From Labrenzia sp. THAF82 (lineage in GTDB: Bacteria; Pseudomonadota; Alphaproteobacteria; Rhizobiales; Stappiaceae), in assembly GCF_009363435.1 (NCBI RefSeq), contig NZ_CP045354.1:4678501-4742500 (forward strand): a stretch of DNA of 64,000 nt, written 5' to 3'. Made by a program: the position numbers and the translations under genes. The number at the start of each line of letters is the position of its first letter. Within the stretch, counting starts at the first letter, position 1. The notes below the pieces were generated by a model. It made no database searches. It had not been told where the DNA came from and worked only from the letters and a program-made list of their open reading frames with translations. Below, one piece after another: positions 9,338 through 19,101 of the stretch.

Positions 9338-9472
9338 ATCGCATGACTTCTGTGCGAGGTGCCTCCAAGGTTTTCTGATGAAAATTGAACACGTTACCTC
9401 AGCTCCGGATTGAGTTCCGGGCCCAATTTCGTGTCTCTGCCTTGCGGCGCAAATTCCTAAATCAACAGGACG

Positions 9473-12124
9473 ATGATGATGTCTGTAACTCTATCGCGTC
9501 GAAACTTCTTGAAATCGACTTGCTCAACTCTTCTGGTGAGTATGTTTCCTATCTCGGCGCATGCTGCCGCGAACCGCGGCGTGACATTCGTTCCCCATGC
9601 CGGTCAGGCCGGCGCATTTTGGGGCATGATCAAGGATGGCCAACTGATCAAGGCGATCCCACGGACAGAATTTGATCCACGCCCAACCAAAATGATCAGC
9701 GAAGGGGTCGTCAGCCGAACCTATCACCAGACACGTGTCAAATATCCACATGTCCGCCGGTCTTATCTTGAAGGCTATGAAAGCGGAGATGTGCGGCCGG
9801 ATTTGCGTGCGCGTGAAGAGTTCGTGCGTGTGGACTGGGACACTGCACTTGATCTAGTGGCGCGTGCGATCCTCGACACAATCGATGAACACGGCAACGA
9901 GGGTCTCTTTTCAACTTCCTACGGCGGCTGGTCTCATGGCGGCGTTCTGACACCCAATGTCTTGCAGGGCCGCTTCTTCAATCTGATCGGCGGTGCGGCT
10001 GTTACCGTTGGCGACTATTCGGGCGGTGCGGGACAAATCATCATGCCGCACGTTCTGGGCGACATGGAAGTATATTCGCGCCAGACCTCCTGGTGGCAAA
10101 TGTTGCAGCATTGCGAGACCTTCGTGATGATTGGCACCGACATGCATAAAAACGGCCGTGCAGAAGGCCGTACGACCGATCACTCCATGTATCCAAGATG
10201 GGAACAGATCAAGGAGGCCGGTGTCGACTTCATCTCGATCAACCCGCAGCGCACAACCACTGATGAATGGCTGGATGCCGAATGGATCAAGATCGTTCCG
10301 AACACGGATACGGCGCTTTTCCTTGCCATGAGCTACCACGTCTTTGACAACGGCAGCTACGATCAAGCTTTCCTCGACACATATACGGTCGGTGCAGACA
10401 AGTTCATTGACTACCTGACCGGCAAGACGGACGGCCTTCCCAAAACGCCAGAATGGGCCGCTGCAATCACAGGCATCGATGCCGAACAGATCCGCGCCCT
10501 CGCCGATCGGTGTGCCACTACCAGAACCCAGTTCGCCGGGTCCTGGGCCATCCAGCGCGCACAACACGGTGAAATGCCGTATTGGGCGATAACCGCCTTT
10601 GCGGCAATGACCGGCCAGATCGGCCTGCCGGGTGGTGGCGTCGGGTTCAGTTGGCACTGGGGCCAGGGCGGCGCCCTGTTCGCCCAAGCGCGTGTTCCGG
10701 GCGGCCTTCCTCAGGGGCGCAACCGCGTCATCGGCATCTGCCCTGCGTCACGGCTGAACGAGATGTTGCTCAATCCAGGCAAGGAGTTCACCCGAAATGG
10801 CAGCACATTCAAGTTCCCGGATGTTCATCTCATCTACAATTCCGGCAACAATTTCGCGTCTCACCAGCAAGACACCAATGAACTGCTGCGGGCAATGGAG
10901 AAGGTAAAAACGGTTGTCTGTCAGGACCCCTGGTGGACTGCGGCCGCCCGGTTCTCCGATATCGTCCTTCCGGCAACATCGCATGTTGAACGAGATGAAA
11001 TCAGCTCCGGTGGCACTTATTCCAAGGACAAAGTCTATGCCATGCGCAAGCTCATAGATCCTGTCGGGGAATCTCTGGACGATTTTGAGATCTTCCGGCG
11101 CCTGGCGGAAAAATTCGGTGTGGAGGGCCCCTTCACCAACAACATGGAACGCATGGATATCATTCAAGAGTCCTATGAAAAGTCCACAGCGGCGGATCAC
11201 ATGGATTTCGAGGAATTCTGGACCACCGGGGTCGCCCGCGTACCTCAGCCACAGGAAGAATTCGAGTGGGTTCGCCATGGCAAGTTCCGCGAAGACCCGG
11301 ATGCCAATCCGCTCAGAACACCTTCCGGAAAGGTCGAAATCTACAGCGAGACAATCGCCAAGATGAATATTCCCGATTGCCCGCCGATGCCGATGTGGCT
11401 GGAGCCGGACGAGTACTTGGGCAACAGTGAACCCGACGATATTCACGTCGTCAGTCCACACCCCTTTAACCGGATCCACTCGCAATTCGCACAATCCGAT
11501 CTGAGGCATGAACTGAATGTCCAGGATCGGGAATTCCTGCTGATCAATTCGGAAGATGCAGCCGAGCGTGGCATCGAGGATGGTGACCTCGTTGAGCTTC
11601 ACAACGAGCGTGGTGCGTTGATTGCCGGTGCCCGTGTTTCCGACAACATCATGCGTGGTGTCGCGTCGCTCTATGAAGGAGCCTGGCTGTCCTTCGACAG
11701 CAAGGGGCGCTGCAATTCCGGCGCGATCAACATTCTCACGTCCAGCAGGGCCTCAAGCGGCTTGAGTCAGGCAACAACGGCCAACACATGTATCGCCAAG
11801 ATGCGCAAGGCTACGGACGTTGATGGTCCAAACCAGGCTTATGAGCCTCCCAAGACCACGATTGACGTGGTCTCTCTGGATACATCGGGCTTCGGGCTGG
11901 AACGTGCGGACAATCTTCAGGAAACCTTCACCGCGAATATGGAGCCGGGTGAAAAGCTCTTTTACGAGTATTGCACCTTGTGCCACGTGCCGCAGGATCC
12001 GGCGTCACACACCAAAAATCAGTGGCGAGGCATAACTGAAAGCATGTTCGTGAATGCCGGCGTCACCGAAGAGGAAGGAGCGCTCATTCTTGAGTTCCTC
12101 GATCAGTACGCAAAACCCGACTGA
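9473..12124 (+). CDS. torA: TorA/DMSO-reductase-type molybdopterin oxidoreductase with fused C-terminal cytochrome c domain
   Basis: Periplasmic molybdenum enzyme of 883 residues. A Tat signal (SRRNFLKS, arginines 9-10) is followed by a hydrophobic stretch and AHA cleavage site. The bis-MGD catalytic domain carries the serine Mo ligand S183 in VGDYSGGAGQ, as in TMAO/DMSO reductases. No N-terminal 4Fe-4S cysteine motif is seen, consistent with that group. Unusually, the last about 70 residues carry a haem-c motif CTLCH (834-838) with a candidate distal ligand M858 in ITESMF, resembling the C-terminal haem domain of TorC. No torC, torD or two-component genes are adjacent. Substrate may be TMAO or another N- or S-oxide. 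Confidence 0.88.
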   Translation: MMMSVTLSRRNFLKSTCSTLLVSMFPISAHAAANRGVTFVPHAGQAGAFWGMIKDGQLIKAIPRTEFDPRPTKMISEGVVSRTYHQTRVKYPHVRRSYLEGYESGDVRPDLRAREEFVRVDWDTALDLVARAILDTIDEHGNEGLFSTSYGGWSHGGVLTPNVLQGRFFNLIGGAAVTVGDYSGGAGQIIMPHVLGDMEVYSRQTSWWQMLQHCETFVMIGTDMHKNGRAEGRTTDHSMYPRWEQIKEAGVDFISINPQRTTTDEWLDAEWIKIVPNTDTALFLAMSYHVFDNGSYDQAFLDTYTVGADKFIDYLTGKTDGLPKTPEWAAAITGIDAEQIRALADRCATTRTQFAGSWAIQRAQHGEMPYWAITAFAAMTGQIGLPGGGVGFSWHWGQGGALFAQARVPGGLPQGRNRVIGICPASRLNEMLLNPGKEFTRNGSTFKFPDVHLIYNSGNNFASHQQDTNELLRAMEKVKTVVCQDPWWTAAARFSDIVLPATSHVERDEISSGGTYSKDKVYAMRKLIDPVGESLDDFEIFRRLAEKFGVEGPFTNNMERMDIIQESYEKSTAADHMDFEEFWTTGVARVPQPQEEFEWVRHGKFREDPDANPLRTPSGKVEIYSETIAKMNIPDCPPMPMWLEPDEYLGNSEPDDIHVVSPHPFNRIHSQFAQSDLRHELNVQDREFLLINSEDAAERGIEDGDLVELHNERGALIAGARVSDNIMRGVASLYEGAWLSFDSKGRCNSGAINILTSSRASSGLSQATTANTCIAKMRKATDVDGPNQAYEPPKTTIDVVSLDTSGFGLERADNLQETFTANMEPGEKLFYEYCTLCHVPQDPASHTKNQWRGITESMFVNAGVTEEEGALILEFLDQYAKPD

Positions 12125-12145
12125 TCTGATTGCGTCAAAAACAGA

Positions 12146-12171
12146 GAGGGCGAGGCCAAAACCTCGCCCTC
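12146..12171. terminator. Terminator downstream of the molybdoenzyme gene
   Basis: GAGGGCGAGG (12146-12155) pairs perfectly with CCTCGCCCTC (12162-12171) around a 6-nt loop, 22 nt after the stop. It is followed by a modest T-rich tail. It also lies downstream of sitD on the other strand and may serve both. Confidence 0.6.
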
Positions 12172-12242
12172 GTTACCGTTTTCCGCTTCACCCACACGAG
12201 GGTTTCCTCAAACCCGGGTAAATCAGGTCAGGAAAAGGTCAA

Positions 12243-13103
12243 TCACTCCGCCGCAACAGGAACTTCCATGCGCTTCTGCGACATCTTCCGGGTCAGCAGT
12301 ATGCGGCGAATGAAGGCAAGCACGAACAGCGCTGTCAGGATCAGGATGATTGTCGGAGCCGGAGCGCTATCAAGGAAGAAGCTCGCATAGGTGCCGGCGA
12401 GCATGGATGCCATGCACACACCAACGGCAACCCAGAGCATGGTACCGAATGTTCGCACCAGCAAGAAAGCGATTGCGCCCGGCGCAATCAACAGGCCGAT
12501 GGCAAGGATCAAACCGGCAGCGGATAATGTTGCGACAATCGTGAGAGACAAGGCTACCAGCAATCCGTAGTGCAAGAGGTTTACAGGCAATCCGGAGGCC
12601 TGTGCCTGGGCTGCATCGAAGCTGTGCAGCACCAGGTCCTTCCACTTCAATATGAGCGCTGCGCCGACGAGAACGGCAATGATACCGGCCGTCAGAAGAT
12701 CCTCCCGCCCGACCCCCAGCATATTGCCGAAAAGGATATGGTCGAGATGGGCATTGGTTTCTACGGAAACATAGAGCACGATCCCGAGGCCGAACATTCC
12801 GGAAAACACGACACCCATGACGGTGTCCTGCTTTACCCGGCTGTTGCCTGCCAGGTATCCGGTCGCAAGAGCACAGATCATTCCAGCTGCAAAAGCACCG
12901 ATCAAAAGCGGAAGTCCGACAATATAGGCAACCACAATGCCTGGCAGGATCGCGTGACTGACCGCATCTCCCATCAAGGCCCAACCCTTCATGACCAGAA
13001 AACAGGACAGGAGCGCTGTGGGAACGGAAACAACTACGCAGATCAGAAATGCGTTCTGCATGAACGGGAACCGAAATGGCAGAAGAAGTGTCTCCAGATC
13101 CAT
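12243..13103 (-). CDS. sitD: Manganese/iron ABC transporter permease SitD
   Basis: Inner-membrane permease of the ABC-3 family, 286 residues with about eight hydrophobic segments and no soluble domain. The conserved stretch LMGDAVSHAILPGIVVAYIVGLP is the family hallmark. Its ATG shares one base with the sitC stop (TGATG), so the two permeases are coupled. It is the last gene of sitABCD. The metal assignment comes from the binding protein SitA. Confidence 0.92.
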   Translation of the reverse strand: MDLETLLLPFRFPFMQNAFLICVVVSVPTALLSCFLVMKGWALMGDAVSHAILPGIVVAYIVGLPLLIGAFAAGMICALATGYLAGNSRVKQDTVMGVVFSGMFGLGIVLYVSVETNAHLDHILFGNMLGVGREDLLTAGIIAVLVGAALILKWKDLVLHSFDAAQAQASGLPVNLLHYGLLVALSLTIVATLSAAGLILAIGLLIAPGAIAFLLVRTFGTMLWVAVGVCMASMLAGTYASFFLDSAPAPTIILILTALFVLAFIRRILLTRKMSQKRMEVPVAAE

Positions 13104-14035
13104 CAGACAACTCCTTCTACATTCTTGGAACGGTGCAGGCTATTCCCTGCATCATCCAGAGTTTCCAAGTCTTCGGGCGGTCCCTTCAACAATGCTTGAG
13201 CGGCCTTGCGTTTTGCCGCCAGCAATCCGTGCTTGGGAGCGAACATGAACGCGGCCAGGAAAATCAGCGTTTGCAACGTGACGATAATGCCGCCCGTCGC
13301 GCCATCCAGAAAGTAGCTGACATAAGCGCCGACAAAACTCGTCGACGCTCCGATGACGACTGACAGTGCGATCAATCGCGGAAAGCGGTCGCAGAGCAGG
13401 TAGGCGGTGGCACCTGGTGTCACAACCATGGCAATGACGAGAAAAGCCCCCACGGTTTGCATTGCGGCGACAACGGATGCCGACAGCAGCACAAAGAAAA
13501 CCGCCTTCAGTACGCCAGGTCGAAGACCGATGGTCCGGGCGTGGTTCTCATCGAAGAAGGTCACCATCAGGTCCTTCCATTTCGTCAGCAGGATAGCCAA
13601 TGAAACGAAGCCGATGATCGCCAGCTGCACCGTGTCTTCCGGCGTGATGGCGAGGATGTTGCCCATTGTGATGGTCTGGATGGAGACGGAAGTCGGATAG
13701 ATCGAGACGACAAACAGTCCCAGCCCGAAGAAGGACGTGAATATCAATCCAATAATGACATCGACTTTCAGTCCCGACCGTTCGGACAGGAACAGCATGG
13801 CACTTGCCGCAAGACCACCGGCCAGAAACGCACCGAGCGCGAATGGCAAACCCAGAATATAGGCACCTGCGACACCCGGCACGACGGAGTGCGCAAGAGC
13901 ATCCCCGATGAGCGACCAGCCTTTCAGCATCAAGTAGGCGGATAGAAACGCACAGACACCGCCAACCAGTGCGGAAACCCACATGGCATTCGTCATGTAG
14001 TTGTAGCTGAATGGCTCCAGGAGCACTTCCATCAT
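13103..14035 (-). CDS. sitC: Manganese/iron ABC transporter permease SitC
   Basis: ABC-3 family permease of 310 residues, paralogous to SitD. It shows the motif [23 protein letters not shown] and about eight membrane segments. The tail after residue 275 is soluble ([17 protein letters not shown]). The start overlaps the ATPase stop by 4 nt (ATGA) and the stop overlaps the SitD start. It would form a heterodimeric channel with SitD. Confidence 0.92.
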   Translation of the reverse strand: MMEVLLEPFSYNYMTNAMWVSALVGGVCAFLSAYLMLKGWSLIGDALAHSVVPGVAGAYILGLPFALGAFLAGGLAASAMLFLSERSGLKVDVIIGLIFTSFFGLGLFVVSIYPTSVSIQTITMGNILAITPEDTVQLAIIGFVSLAILLTKWKDLMVTFFDENHARTIGLRPGVLKAVFFVLLSASVVAAMQTVGAFLVIAMVVTPGATAYLLCDRFPRLIALSVVIGASTSFVGAYVSYFLDGATGGIIVTLQTLIFLAAFMFAPKHGLLAAKRKAAQALLKGPPEDLETLDDAGNSLHRSKNVEGVV

Positions 14036-14964
14036 CCAGACGCCTCTTCTCGGCCGGTTTGCTCCGGTGCCTTCTTGGTCGTCTGCACCTGATCGCCGTA
14101 TTGAACGAAAGGCCGTTCGTCGTCTGTCAGGATGGTCACTTTGCGTTGATCGCCATCGGTGTGAAGCGTCTCGTCGGAAATCGTGAAATGACGCAGCACT
14201 CCGCCGAAGGCGAGTTCCAGATTGTCACGGGTGAACGTGGTGTCAGTCGGTCCATAGGCCAGTACAGTGCCCTTCACCAAAACCGTTCTGTCACAAAACT
14301 CCGGAACTGAACCCAGATTGTGAGTGGAAACGAGCATGACCCTGCCCTCATCGCGCAGTTCCTTCAAAAGCGCGATGATTTGCTCCTCGGTCTTGACGTC
14401 GACGCCGGTGAAAGGCTCGTCGAGAAGGATCACCTGACCGTCCTGCGCCAGCGCTCTGGCAAGAAACACCCTCTTGCGCTGTCCTCCAGACAGTTCGCCA
14501 ATCTGGCGATGACGGAATTCCTGCATGTTGACCCGTTGCAGCGCCAGGTCGACGGCGTCACGGTCTGCCTGTTTCGGTCGCCTCAGGAAGCCCATGTGAC
14601 CATAGCGCCCCATCATCACGACATCTTCAACAAGTACCGGAAACGACCAGTCGACTTCCTCAGATTGCGGCACATAAGCCACCTGGTTCCGGCGCAAGGC
14701 ATCCTGCACCGGTTGACCGAGGATCCGGATCCGTCCCTTTGCGGCCGGCACGAATCCCATAATGGCCTTGAACAGAGTGGACTTGCCCGCCCCATTCACG
14801 CCGACGAGAGCCGTTACGGTGCCACACGGTATTTCAAAGCTGGCATTCCAAAGCGCGGTATGTCCGTTGCGATAGGTCACCGTGACGTCTTCGGCGGTTA
14901 TGCCATCACCGGCTGCCTGAGCGGTCATGTCCATGTCCGGGTCCTTGAGGATTTGAAGCATCAC
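14032..14964 (-). CDS. sitB: Manganese/iron ABC transporter ATP-binding protein SitB
   Basis: Cytoplasmic ATPase, 310 residues. Walker A GVNGAGKS is at 55-62, followed by the signature [15 protein letters not shown] and Walker [12 protein letters not shown]. The N-terminal 20 residues look non-conserved and no good ribosome site precedes the first ATG, so the true start could be one of the ATGs a few codons later. Overlap with sitC and the intervening hairpin place it second in sitABCD. Confidence 0.92.
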   Translation of the reverse strand: MMLQILKDPDMDMTAQAAGDGITAEDVTVTYRNGHTALWNASFEIPCGTVTALVGVNGAGKSTLFKAIMGFVPAAKGRIRILGQPVQDALRRNQVAYVPQSEEVDWSFPVLVEDVVMMGRYGHMGFLRRPKQADRDAVDLALQRVNMQEFRHRQIGELSGGQRKRVFLARALAQDGQVILLDEPFTGVDVKTEEQIIALLKELRDEGRVMLVSTHNLGSVPEFCDRTVLVKGTVLAYGPTDTTFTRDNLELAFGGVLRHFTISDETLHTDGDQRKVTILTDDERPFVQYGDQVQTTKKAPEQTGREEASG

Positions 14965-14998
14965 GAAAAGCCATTAAAGAACACTATTGAAACGATCA

Positions 14999-15027
14999 CA
15001 ATTGCGGCCAACTCTTGACCGCAATTG
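14999..15027. promoter_or_regulatory. Intercistronic hairpin between sitA and sitB
   Basis: CAATTGCGG (14999-15007) pairs perfectly with CCGCAATTG (15019-15027) in the 88-nt gap between sitA and sitB. It may partly terminate or stabilise the sitA message, so that the binding protein is made in excess; this role is inferred. Confidence 0.5.
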
Positions 15028-15052
15028 CAGTTTTTACGCAGCAGGCCAGGTC

Positions 15053-15967
15053 TCAGTTTGCCGCCGACTTCAATCCGTCCGCGACTGTCCCGGCAGTTAC
15101 CTTGAGAAGGTCAAGGTATGTCGGTACCGGTCCACCGGCCTCACTGAGAGAGTCCACATAAAGAACACCTCCATAGGCAGCACCGGTTTCCCGGGCAACC
15201 TGTTCCGCAGGTGCGGTGCTGACTGTGCTTTCACAGAAAACAACCGGAATTTCGTTTTCGCGCACGCCATCAATGACTGCACGTACCTGCTGCGGAGTTC
15301 CCACCTGATCAGCGTTCATCGGCCAAAGATAAAGCTCCTTCATGCCGAAATCGCGGGCAAGGTAGCTGAAAGCGCCTTCGCAGGTTACGAGCCAGCGTTG
15401 TTCTTCCGGTATTTCCGCAACAGCATCGCGAAGCGGTTCAATCGTCGCACGCAACTGCTCTTTATATGTGTCGGCGTTTTTCTGATAAACGGCGGCATTG
15501 TCAGGATCCTGGGCGGAGAACGCATCGACGATGTTGTCGATATAGATCAATGCGTTGTCGAGACCCATCCATGCATGGGGGTTTGGCTTGCCCTCATATG
15601 AGCCCGAGCGGATCGAAATCGGGTCGATGCCATCTGTCAGGGTTGCTGATGGAATATCTCCCAGATTGCCCAGAAACTGCTTGAACCAGAGTTCGAGGTT
15701 CATGCCATTCCACAGGATCAGGTCAGCGTCAGAAGCCCGGACGATATCCTGTGGCGTCGGCTGATATCCATGGATCTCCGCGCCCGGCTTGGTGATGGAA
15801 ACCACTTCAGCCGCGTCTCCAGCAACATTTTGCGCAATGTCTGCAAGAACCGTAAAGGTTGTCACGACCTTCATCTTGTCGTCAGCCCAGGCAGCTGTAG
15901 ATGACAATGAGGCCAGCGCCGTCGCCAGCACGGCAGCTGTCAGTGAAAAGCGTTTGTTACCAGTCAT
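15053..15967 (-). CDS. sitA: Manganese/iron-binding periplasmic protein SitA
   Basis: Cluster A-I (family 9) metal-binding lipocalin-unrelated SBP of 304 residues with a signal peptide cleaved near AWA-DD (28). The four expected metal ligands are visible: H66 in EIHGYQPTP, H131 in PNPHAWM, E197 in CEGAFSYLARDFG and D272 in YVDSLSE. The His-His-Glu-Asp set is that of SitA/PsaA/MntC (Mn/Fe). A ZnuA-type zinc binder would have a third histidine and a His-rich loop, neither present. It is the first gene of sitABCD and sits directly behind the double operator described below. Confidence 0.94.
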   Translation of the reverse strand: MTGNKRFSLTAAVLATALASLSSTAAWADDKMKVVTTFTVLADIAQNVAGDAAEVVSITKPGAEIHGYQPTPQDIVRASDADLILWNGMNLELWFKQFLGNLGDIPSATLTDGIDPISIRSGSYEGKPNPHAWMGLDNALIYIDNIVDAFSAQDPDNAAVYQKNADTYKEQLRATIEPLRDAVAEIPEEQRWLVTCEGAFSYLARDFGMKELYLWPMNADQVGTPQQVRAVIDGVRENEIPVVFCESTVSTAPAEQVARETGAAYGGVLYVDSLSEAGGPVPTYLDLLKVTAGTVADGLKSAAN

Positions 15968-16005
15968 TCAAAACTCCCAAACAGAAAAGTACCTTCTTGC
16001 AAGTG

Positions 16006-16057
16006 ATATTGCAACTCATTCGCAACTGTCAAGCTAGTTGCGAATGAGTTGCAATAT
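16006..16057. promoter_or_regulatory. Perfect 22-bp inverted repeat upstream of sitA: two candidate metal-regulator boxes
   Basis: The arm 16006-16027 is repeated exactly in reverse complement at 16036-16057, with an 8-nt spacer. Each arm contains a 17-bp box TTGC-N9-GCAA (16009-16025 and 16038-16054). Fur-family manganese regulators (Mur) of alphaproteobacteria bind TTGCAA-type dyads upstream of sitA, so paired Mur sites are the likeliest reading. The repeat lies 38-90 nt before the sitA start, where it would cover the promoter. The regulator itself is not in this window. Confidence 0.75.
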
Positions 16058-16096
16058 TAAAAACCCTTCTGAACTGAATTCAGGCCCCACCAAAGC

Positions 16097-16126
16097 AAAA
16101 CCGCCGATCCAAGGACCGGCGGTTTT
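16097..16126. terminator. Bidirectional-looking intrinsic terminator after the chemoreceptor gene
   Basis: AAAACCGCCG (16097-16106) and CGGCGGTTTT (16117-16126) form a 10-bp GC-rich stem with flanking A/T runs on both sides. It lies 33 nt after the stop of the chemoreceptor gene on the minus strand and insulates it from the sit operon. Confidence 0.8.
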
Positions 16127-16158
16127 CACATGTCAAAAATGCATCCTGCGTTAGTGCC

Positions 16159-18603
16159 TCAGGCGGCTGAAACCTTGTCCAGGAACGTTTCGATCCCCTG
16201 CTTCAGAGCAAGACTGCGATTGCTCAAGTCATCCGAAGCTGCAAGCACATTGCCGGAAGCATCCTTGGTTTCAACCACTGCTTTTGCCAACCGGTCCATG
16301 TTGGATTTCACTGCCATCGTGCTTTGTGCAGCGCGCTGAACATTTCCCGAAATCTCGTTCGTGGCAGAGCCCTGTTGGGAAACCGCAGTTGAGATGCCTT
16401 GCGTATAACCGTTGACCTCTTCCATGGTGTCGGAGATCTCACCAATCGCGGCAACCGCATCAGTGGTGGAGTCCTGGATGGTCTGGATCTGCGAAGAAAT
16501 TTCCTCCGTTGCTTTTGAGGTCTGGTTCGCCAGTTCCTTGACCTCGGCTGCAACAACTGCAAAGCCCTTGCCGGCCTCGCCGGCACGCGCAGCTTCAATG
16601 GTGGCATTCAATGCCAGCAGGTTTGTCTGTTCAGCGATGGCCTGAATAAGGTTGACCACCTCTCCAATCTTGGACGCGGCTTCCGCGAGACCCTGCACCT
16701 TGCCGTTAGTCTCGTGAACGGCCCCGGTTGCCTGTGTCACGATATCCGATGATCTGCGCACCTGTTCGCCAATCTCGGCGATCGAGGCAGACAATTCTTC
16801 GGCGGCACCTGCGACGTTTTCAACGCTCATGGAAGCATCTTCGCTGACACGCGAAGTGTCCCCGGCCTGTTCGGCGCTGTTTTTAGCAATGCCGCCCAGC
16901 GAAGACGCCGTGCCGCTCATACCGGCCGCGGTTTCATCGAGCGCGCTCAAAAGGCCCTGAACTTCTTCCCGGAATCCCTGGATCAGATCTTCAACCGCCC
17001 CCTGGCGGGCAAACTGTTCCTGTCTGTGGTCGTCAGCCTCGTGCTCCAGACGGACACGCTCACGAGCGTTTTCCTGGAAAACCTGTACTGTTCGGCTCAT
17101 GTCGCCGATCTCGTCGCGTTGATCTGTCGAGGGAATTTCCACATCCGTGTCGCCTTCCGCCAGACGCCCCATCGCGACGGTCAACTCCCTTGTCGGCTTG
17201 GTAATGACAAGCGAGACGACGAAGGCCAGCAATCCGCCAACCAACACTGCAGCAAACAGCGCAACGGCAATCAGACCAAGAGCCGTGTCGGCGCGTGCAT
17301 AAGCGCTTGCCGATTGTGCTTCGGTCAATCCCGTGATGACGGTCCGGACCTTGTCGGAGATCGCCGCAAGCTCGAGCCTTTTGGTATCGAACGCCTCCTT
17401 GGCAGCGACCATGTTGGCAAACTCTGCTTCATAGTTGTTCACCTCCTGCTCAATAGCGGCAACCGCTTCGGTGATCTCAGGAAAGGCAGCACTATCGGCC
17501 TTGAGCGTGTTCGCGAGATTGCGAAGAATACCGATGCGCGTGGTGACGTCGTCGGCCCCCATGGATTCAAAGCCGGCGAAAAACTCCATTGTGACCGAGC
17601 GGATCTCCAGTGCCGCCCGCTGGAACTTGATGGCGTTGACGTTCACAAGATCGACGATACCAAGCTTGGACGACGCTTTTCCGGCAATCTTCTTGGCGTC
17701 GTCGCTCGCTGCGTAAACGACCTTACGCAACGCAGACGCCTGATCATGAATGCTGTGAAGCCCGGCAACAATTTCAGCGGCCAAATCAGCTGACACCGGT
17801 GCGACCTGAGCGCCCTCCCCCTCGACCTTCGGCAACTTATCTTTCAGACCAACGGCAAGCGCTGAAAGGCCTTTCATCTTTTCAGCGTCCAGACCTTCCA
17901 CCTTTAGCTTGGCGGCTTTTTTGGCCCACTTGGCAACAGAGGCAACGCCCTCGGAAAGACCAGCCGACAGTTCACCTGGCAATTCTGAACTCTCTCCGGC
18001 TTCGGCAATCAGCACCGACAATTCGGAGCTCGTATCCTCCATATCGGAGAGCATGCGGCCAACCTTGTCGGCCCGGTTCCGGGTGCCGGTCGCCTTCTTT
18101 GCAGCGCTTCCGGCATCCCTTTGTATCTTGTTCATCTGATCAGTGATCTGAACGGAAAGTGTCTCCAACCGAACCGCGGACTTCAACAGATTGTCCACCT
18201 GAGCCTGCCGGCTGTCGACCGCGGCTACAAATCCGGAGAACTCGCCGCTCAACTGTCCGACCAGAGCTATGGCCTCATCGGTCGCCTCACCGCCCGCTCC
18301 GCTATCGGAGACGTTGTCCAAAGAGACCAACGCCTGTTCCAGCTGCTCAATACGGGCACTCGCTGATTGTGCCAGATCCGGGTTGCTGTCGGCCAGATAG
18401 GCTTCTTGCGCCTGCGCAACTTGCTGTAGATTTGCCATAGCCGCCGTGGCCTTGGCGCTGACATCCGATTGAGCCCGCAATCCAAGAATTGCAACAGTTC
18501 CAACAGCACCTACCGCTGCCGCAACAAGTATCATCGTGACAAAACCGCCCCCAACCTTGGCCGAGAAGCGTGCATTCTTTAATGGTGTAAGTAACTTGGA
18601 CAT
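16159..18603 (-). CDS. Methyl-accepting chemotaxis protein with long helical periplasmic domain
   Basis: Membrane chemoreceptor, 814 residues from this start. A first transmembrane helix near residues 20-40 ([20 protein letters not shown]) is followed by an unusually long, mostly alpha-helical periplasmic region of about 400 residues, then a second helix ([20 protein letters not shown]), a HAMP domain and the signalling domain. The tip is the conserved [19 protein letters not shown]. The open frame extends 48 codons further upstream, but that part is not receptor-like, and [16 protein letters not shown] is a natural N-terminus. The long helical sensor is of the helical-bimodular type in general look. 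Ligand unknown. No che genes are adjacent. Confidence 0.92.
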   Translation of the reverse strand: MSKLLTPLKNARFSAKVGGGFVTMILVAAAVGAVGTVAILGLRAQSDVSAKATAAMANLQQVAQAQEAYLADSNPDLAQSASARIEQLEQALVSLDNVSDSGAGGEATDEAIALVGQLSGEFSGFVAAVDSRQAQVDNLLKSAVRLETLSVQITDQMNKIQRDAGSAAKKATGTRNRADKVGRMLSDMEDTSSELSVLIAEAGESSELPGELSAGLSEGVASVAKWAKKAAKLKVEGLDAEKMKGLSALAVGLKDKLPKVEGEGAQVAPVSADLAAEIVAGLHSIHDQASALRKVVYAASDDAKKIAGKASSKLGIVDLVNVNAIKFQRAALEIRSVTMEFFAGFESMGADDVTTRIGILRNLANTLKADSAAFPEITEAVAAIEQEVNNYEAEFANMVAAKEAFDTKRLELAAISDKVRTVITGLTEAQSASAYARADTALGLIAVALFAAVLVGGLLAFVVSLVITKPTRELTVAMGRLAEGDTDVEIPSTDQRDEIGDMSRTVQVFQENARERVRLEHEADDHRQEQFARQGAVEDLIQGFREEVQGLLSALDETAAGMSGTASSLGGIAKNSAEQAGDTSRVSEDASMSVENVAGAAEELSASIAEIGEQVRRSSDIVTQATGAVHETNGKVQGLAEAASKIGEVVNLIQAIAEQTNLLALNATIEAARAGEAGKGFAVVAAEVKELANQTSKATEEISSQIQTIQDSTTDAVAAIGEISDTMEEVNGYTQGISTAVSQQGSATNEISGNVQRAAQSTMAVKSNMDRLAKAVVETKDASGNVLAASDDLSNRSLALKQGIETFLDKVSAA

Positions 18604-18894
18604 GTGAACCCCGCACTTTCTTTCATAGAAGGCGGGGCAGATAAACAATTGGTGAAGAGATTGGGCCACCGAAACACCATTCGGCTGGTGAATTAAATCG
18701 AAGGCGAAAGTTCTATTATCAACAACAGGATAGAGGCAAAAAATCACTCGATCTTTTTTGCCTAAATTAAATGATGCTCATCTTGAAAAGTGCACAAGAG
18801 CTCAAAAACGACCTCTGAACGCTTACTATTATGTAGTTATCCTAGGACCGATTCTATACTTTTTTCACAAATTGAATGCTTGCGAGGAACTTTT

Positions 18895-19101
18895 TCATCC
18901 GCCAACAACCTCTTTCAGATGTGCGGCGTCCAATAGTTCCTTCAAAGTTGCGCGTTCGCCAATATGGTTTGCCAACAACAAGATAAGACGCGCATTCAGG
19001 GCGTCGCTTTCCTGTTTTGTCAGGCCTTCATGGGCCGACAAGAGATCGGCATAAAAGTCGTCCGGCGCTTCCAGATTGGGGCCAATTTCTTGCTTGCTCA
19101 T
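18895..19101 (-). CDS. DUF2783 domain protein
   Basis: A 68-residue protein with the DUF2783 signature (FYADLLSAHEGLTKQESDALN then ARLILLLANHIGERATL). Its function is unknown. It overlaps the stop of the FAD monooxygenase gene as ATGA, and this pairing recurs with this monooxygenase type. A small accessory or assembly subunit of the monooxygenase is a reasonable but unproven guess. It is the last gene of the catabolic operon; 147 nt of AT-rich DNA follow before the chemoreceptor start region. Confidence 0.85.
   Translation of the reverse strand: MSKQEIGPNLEAPDDFYADLLSAHEGLTKQESDALNARLILLLANHIGERATLKELLDAAHLKEVVGG

Noticed and set aside
15053..15967. Possible zinc transporter (znuABC) reading of the sit operon
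   Set aside because: The binding protein has the His-His-Glu-Asp ligand set and no His-rich loop, which fits Mn/Fe rather than Zn.
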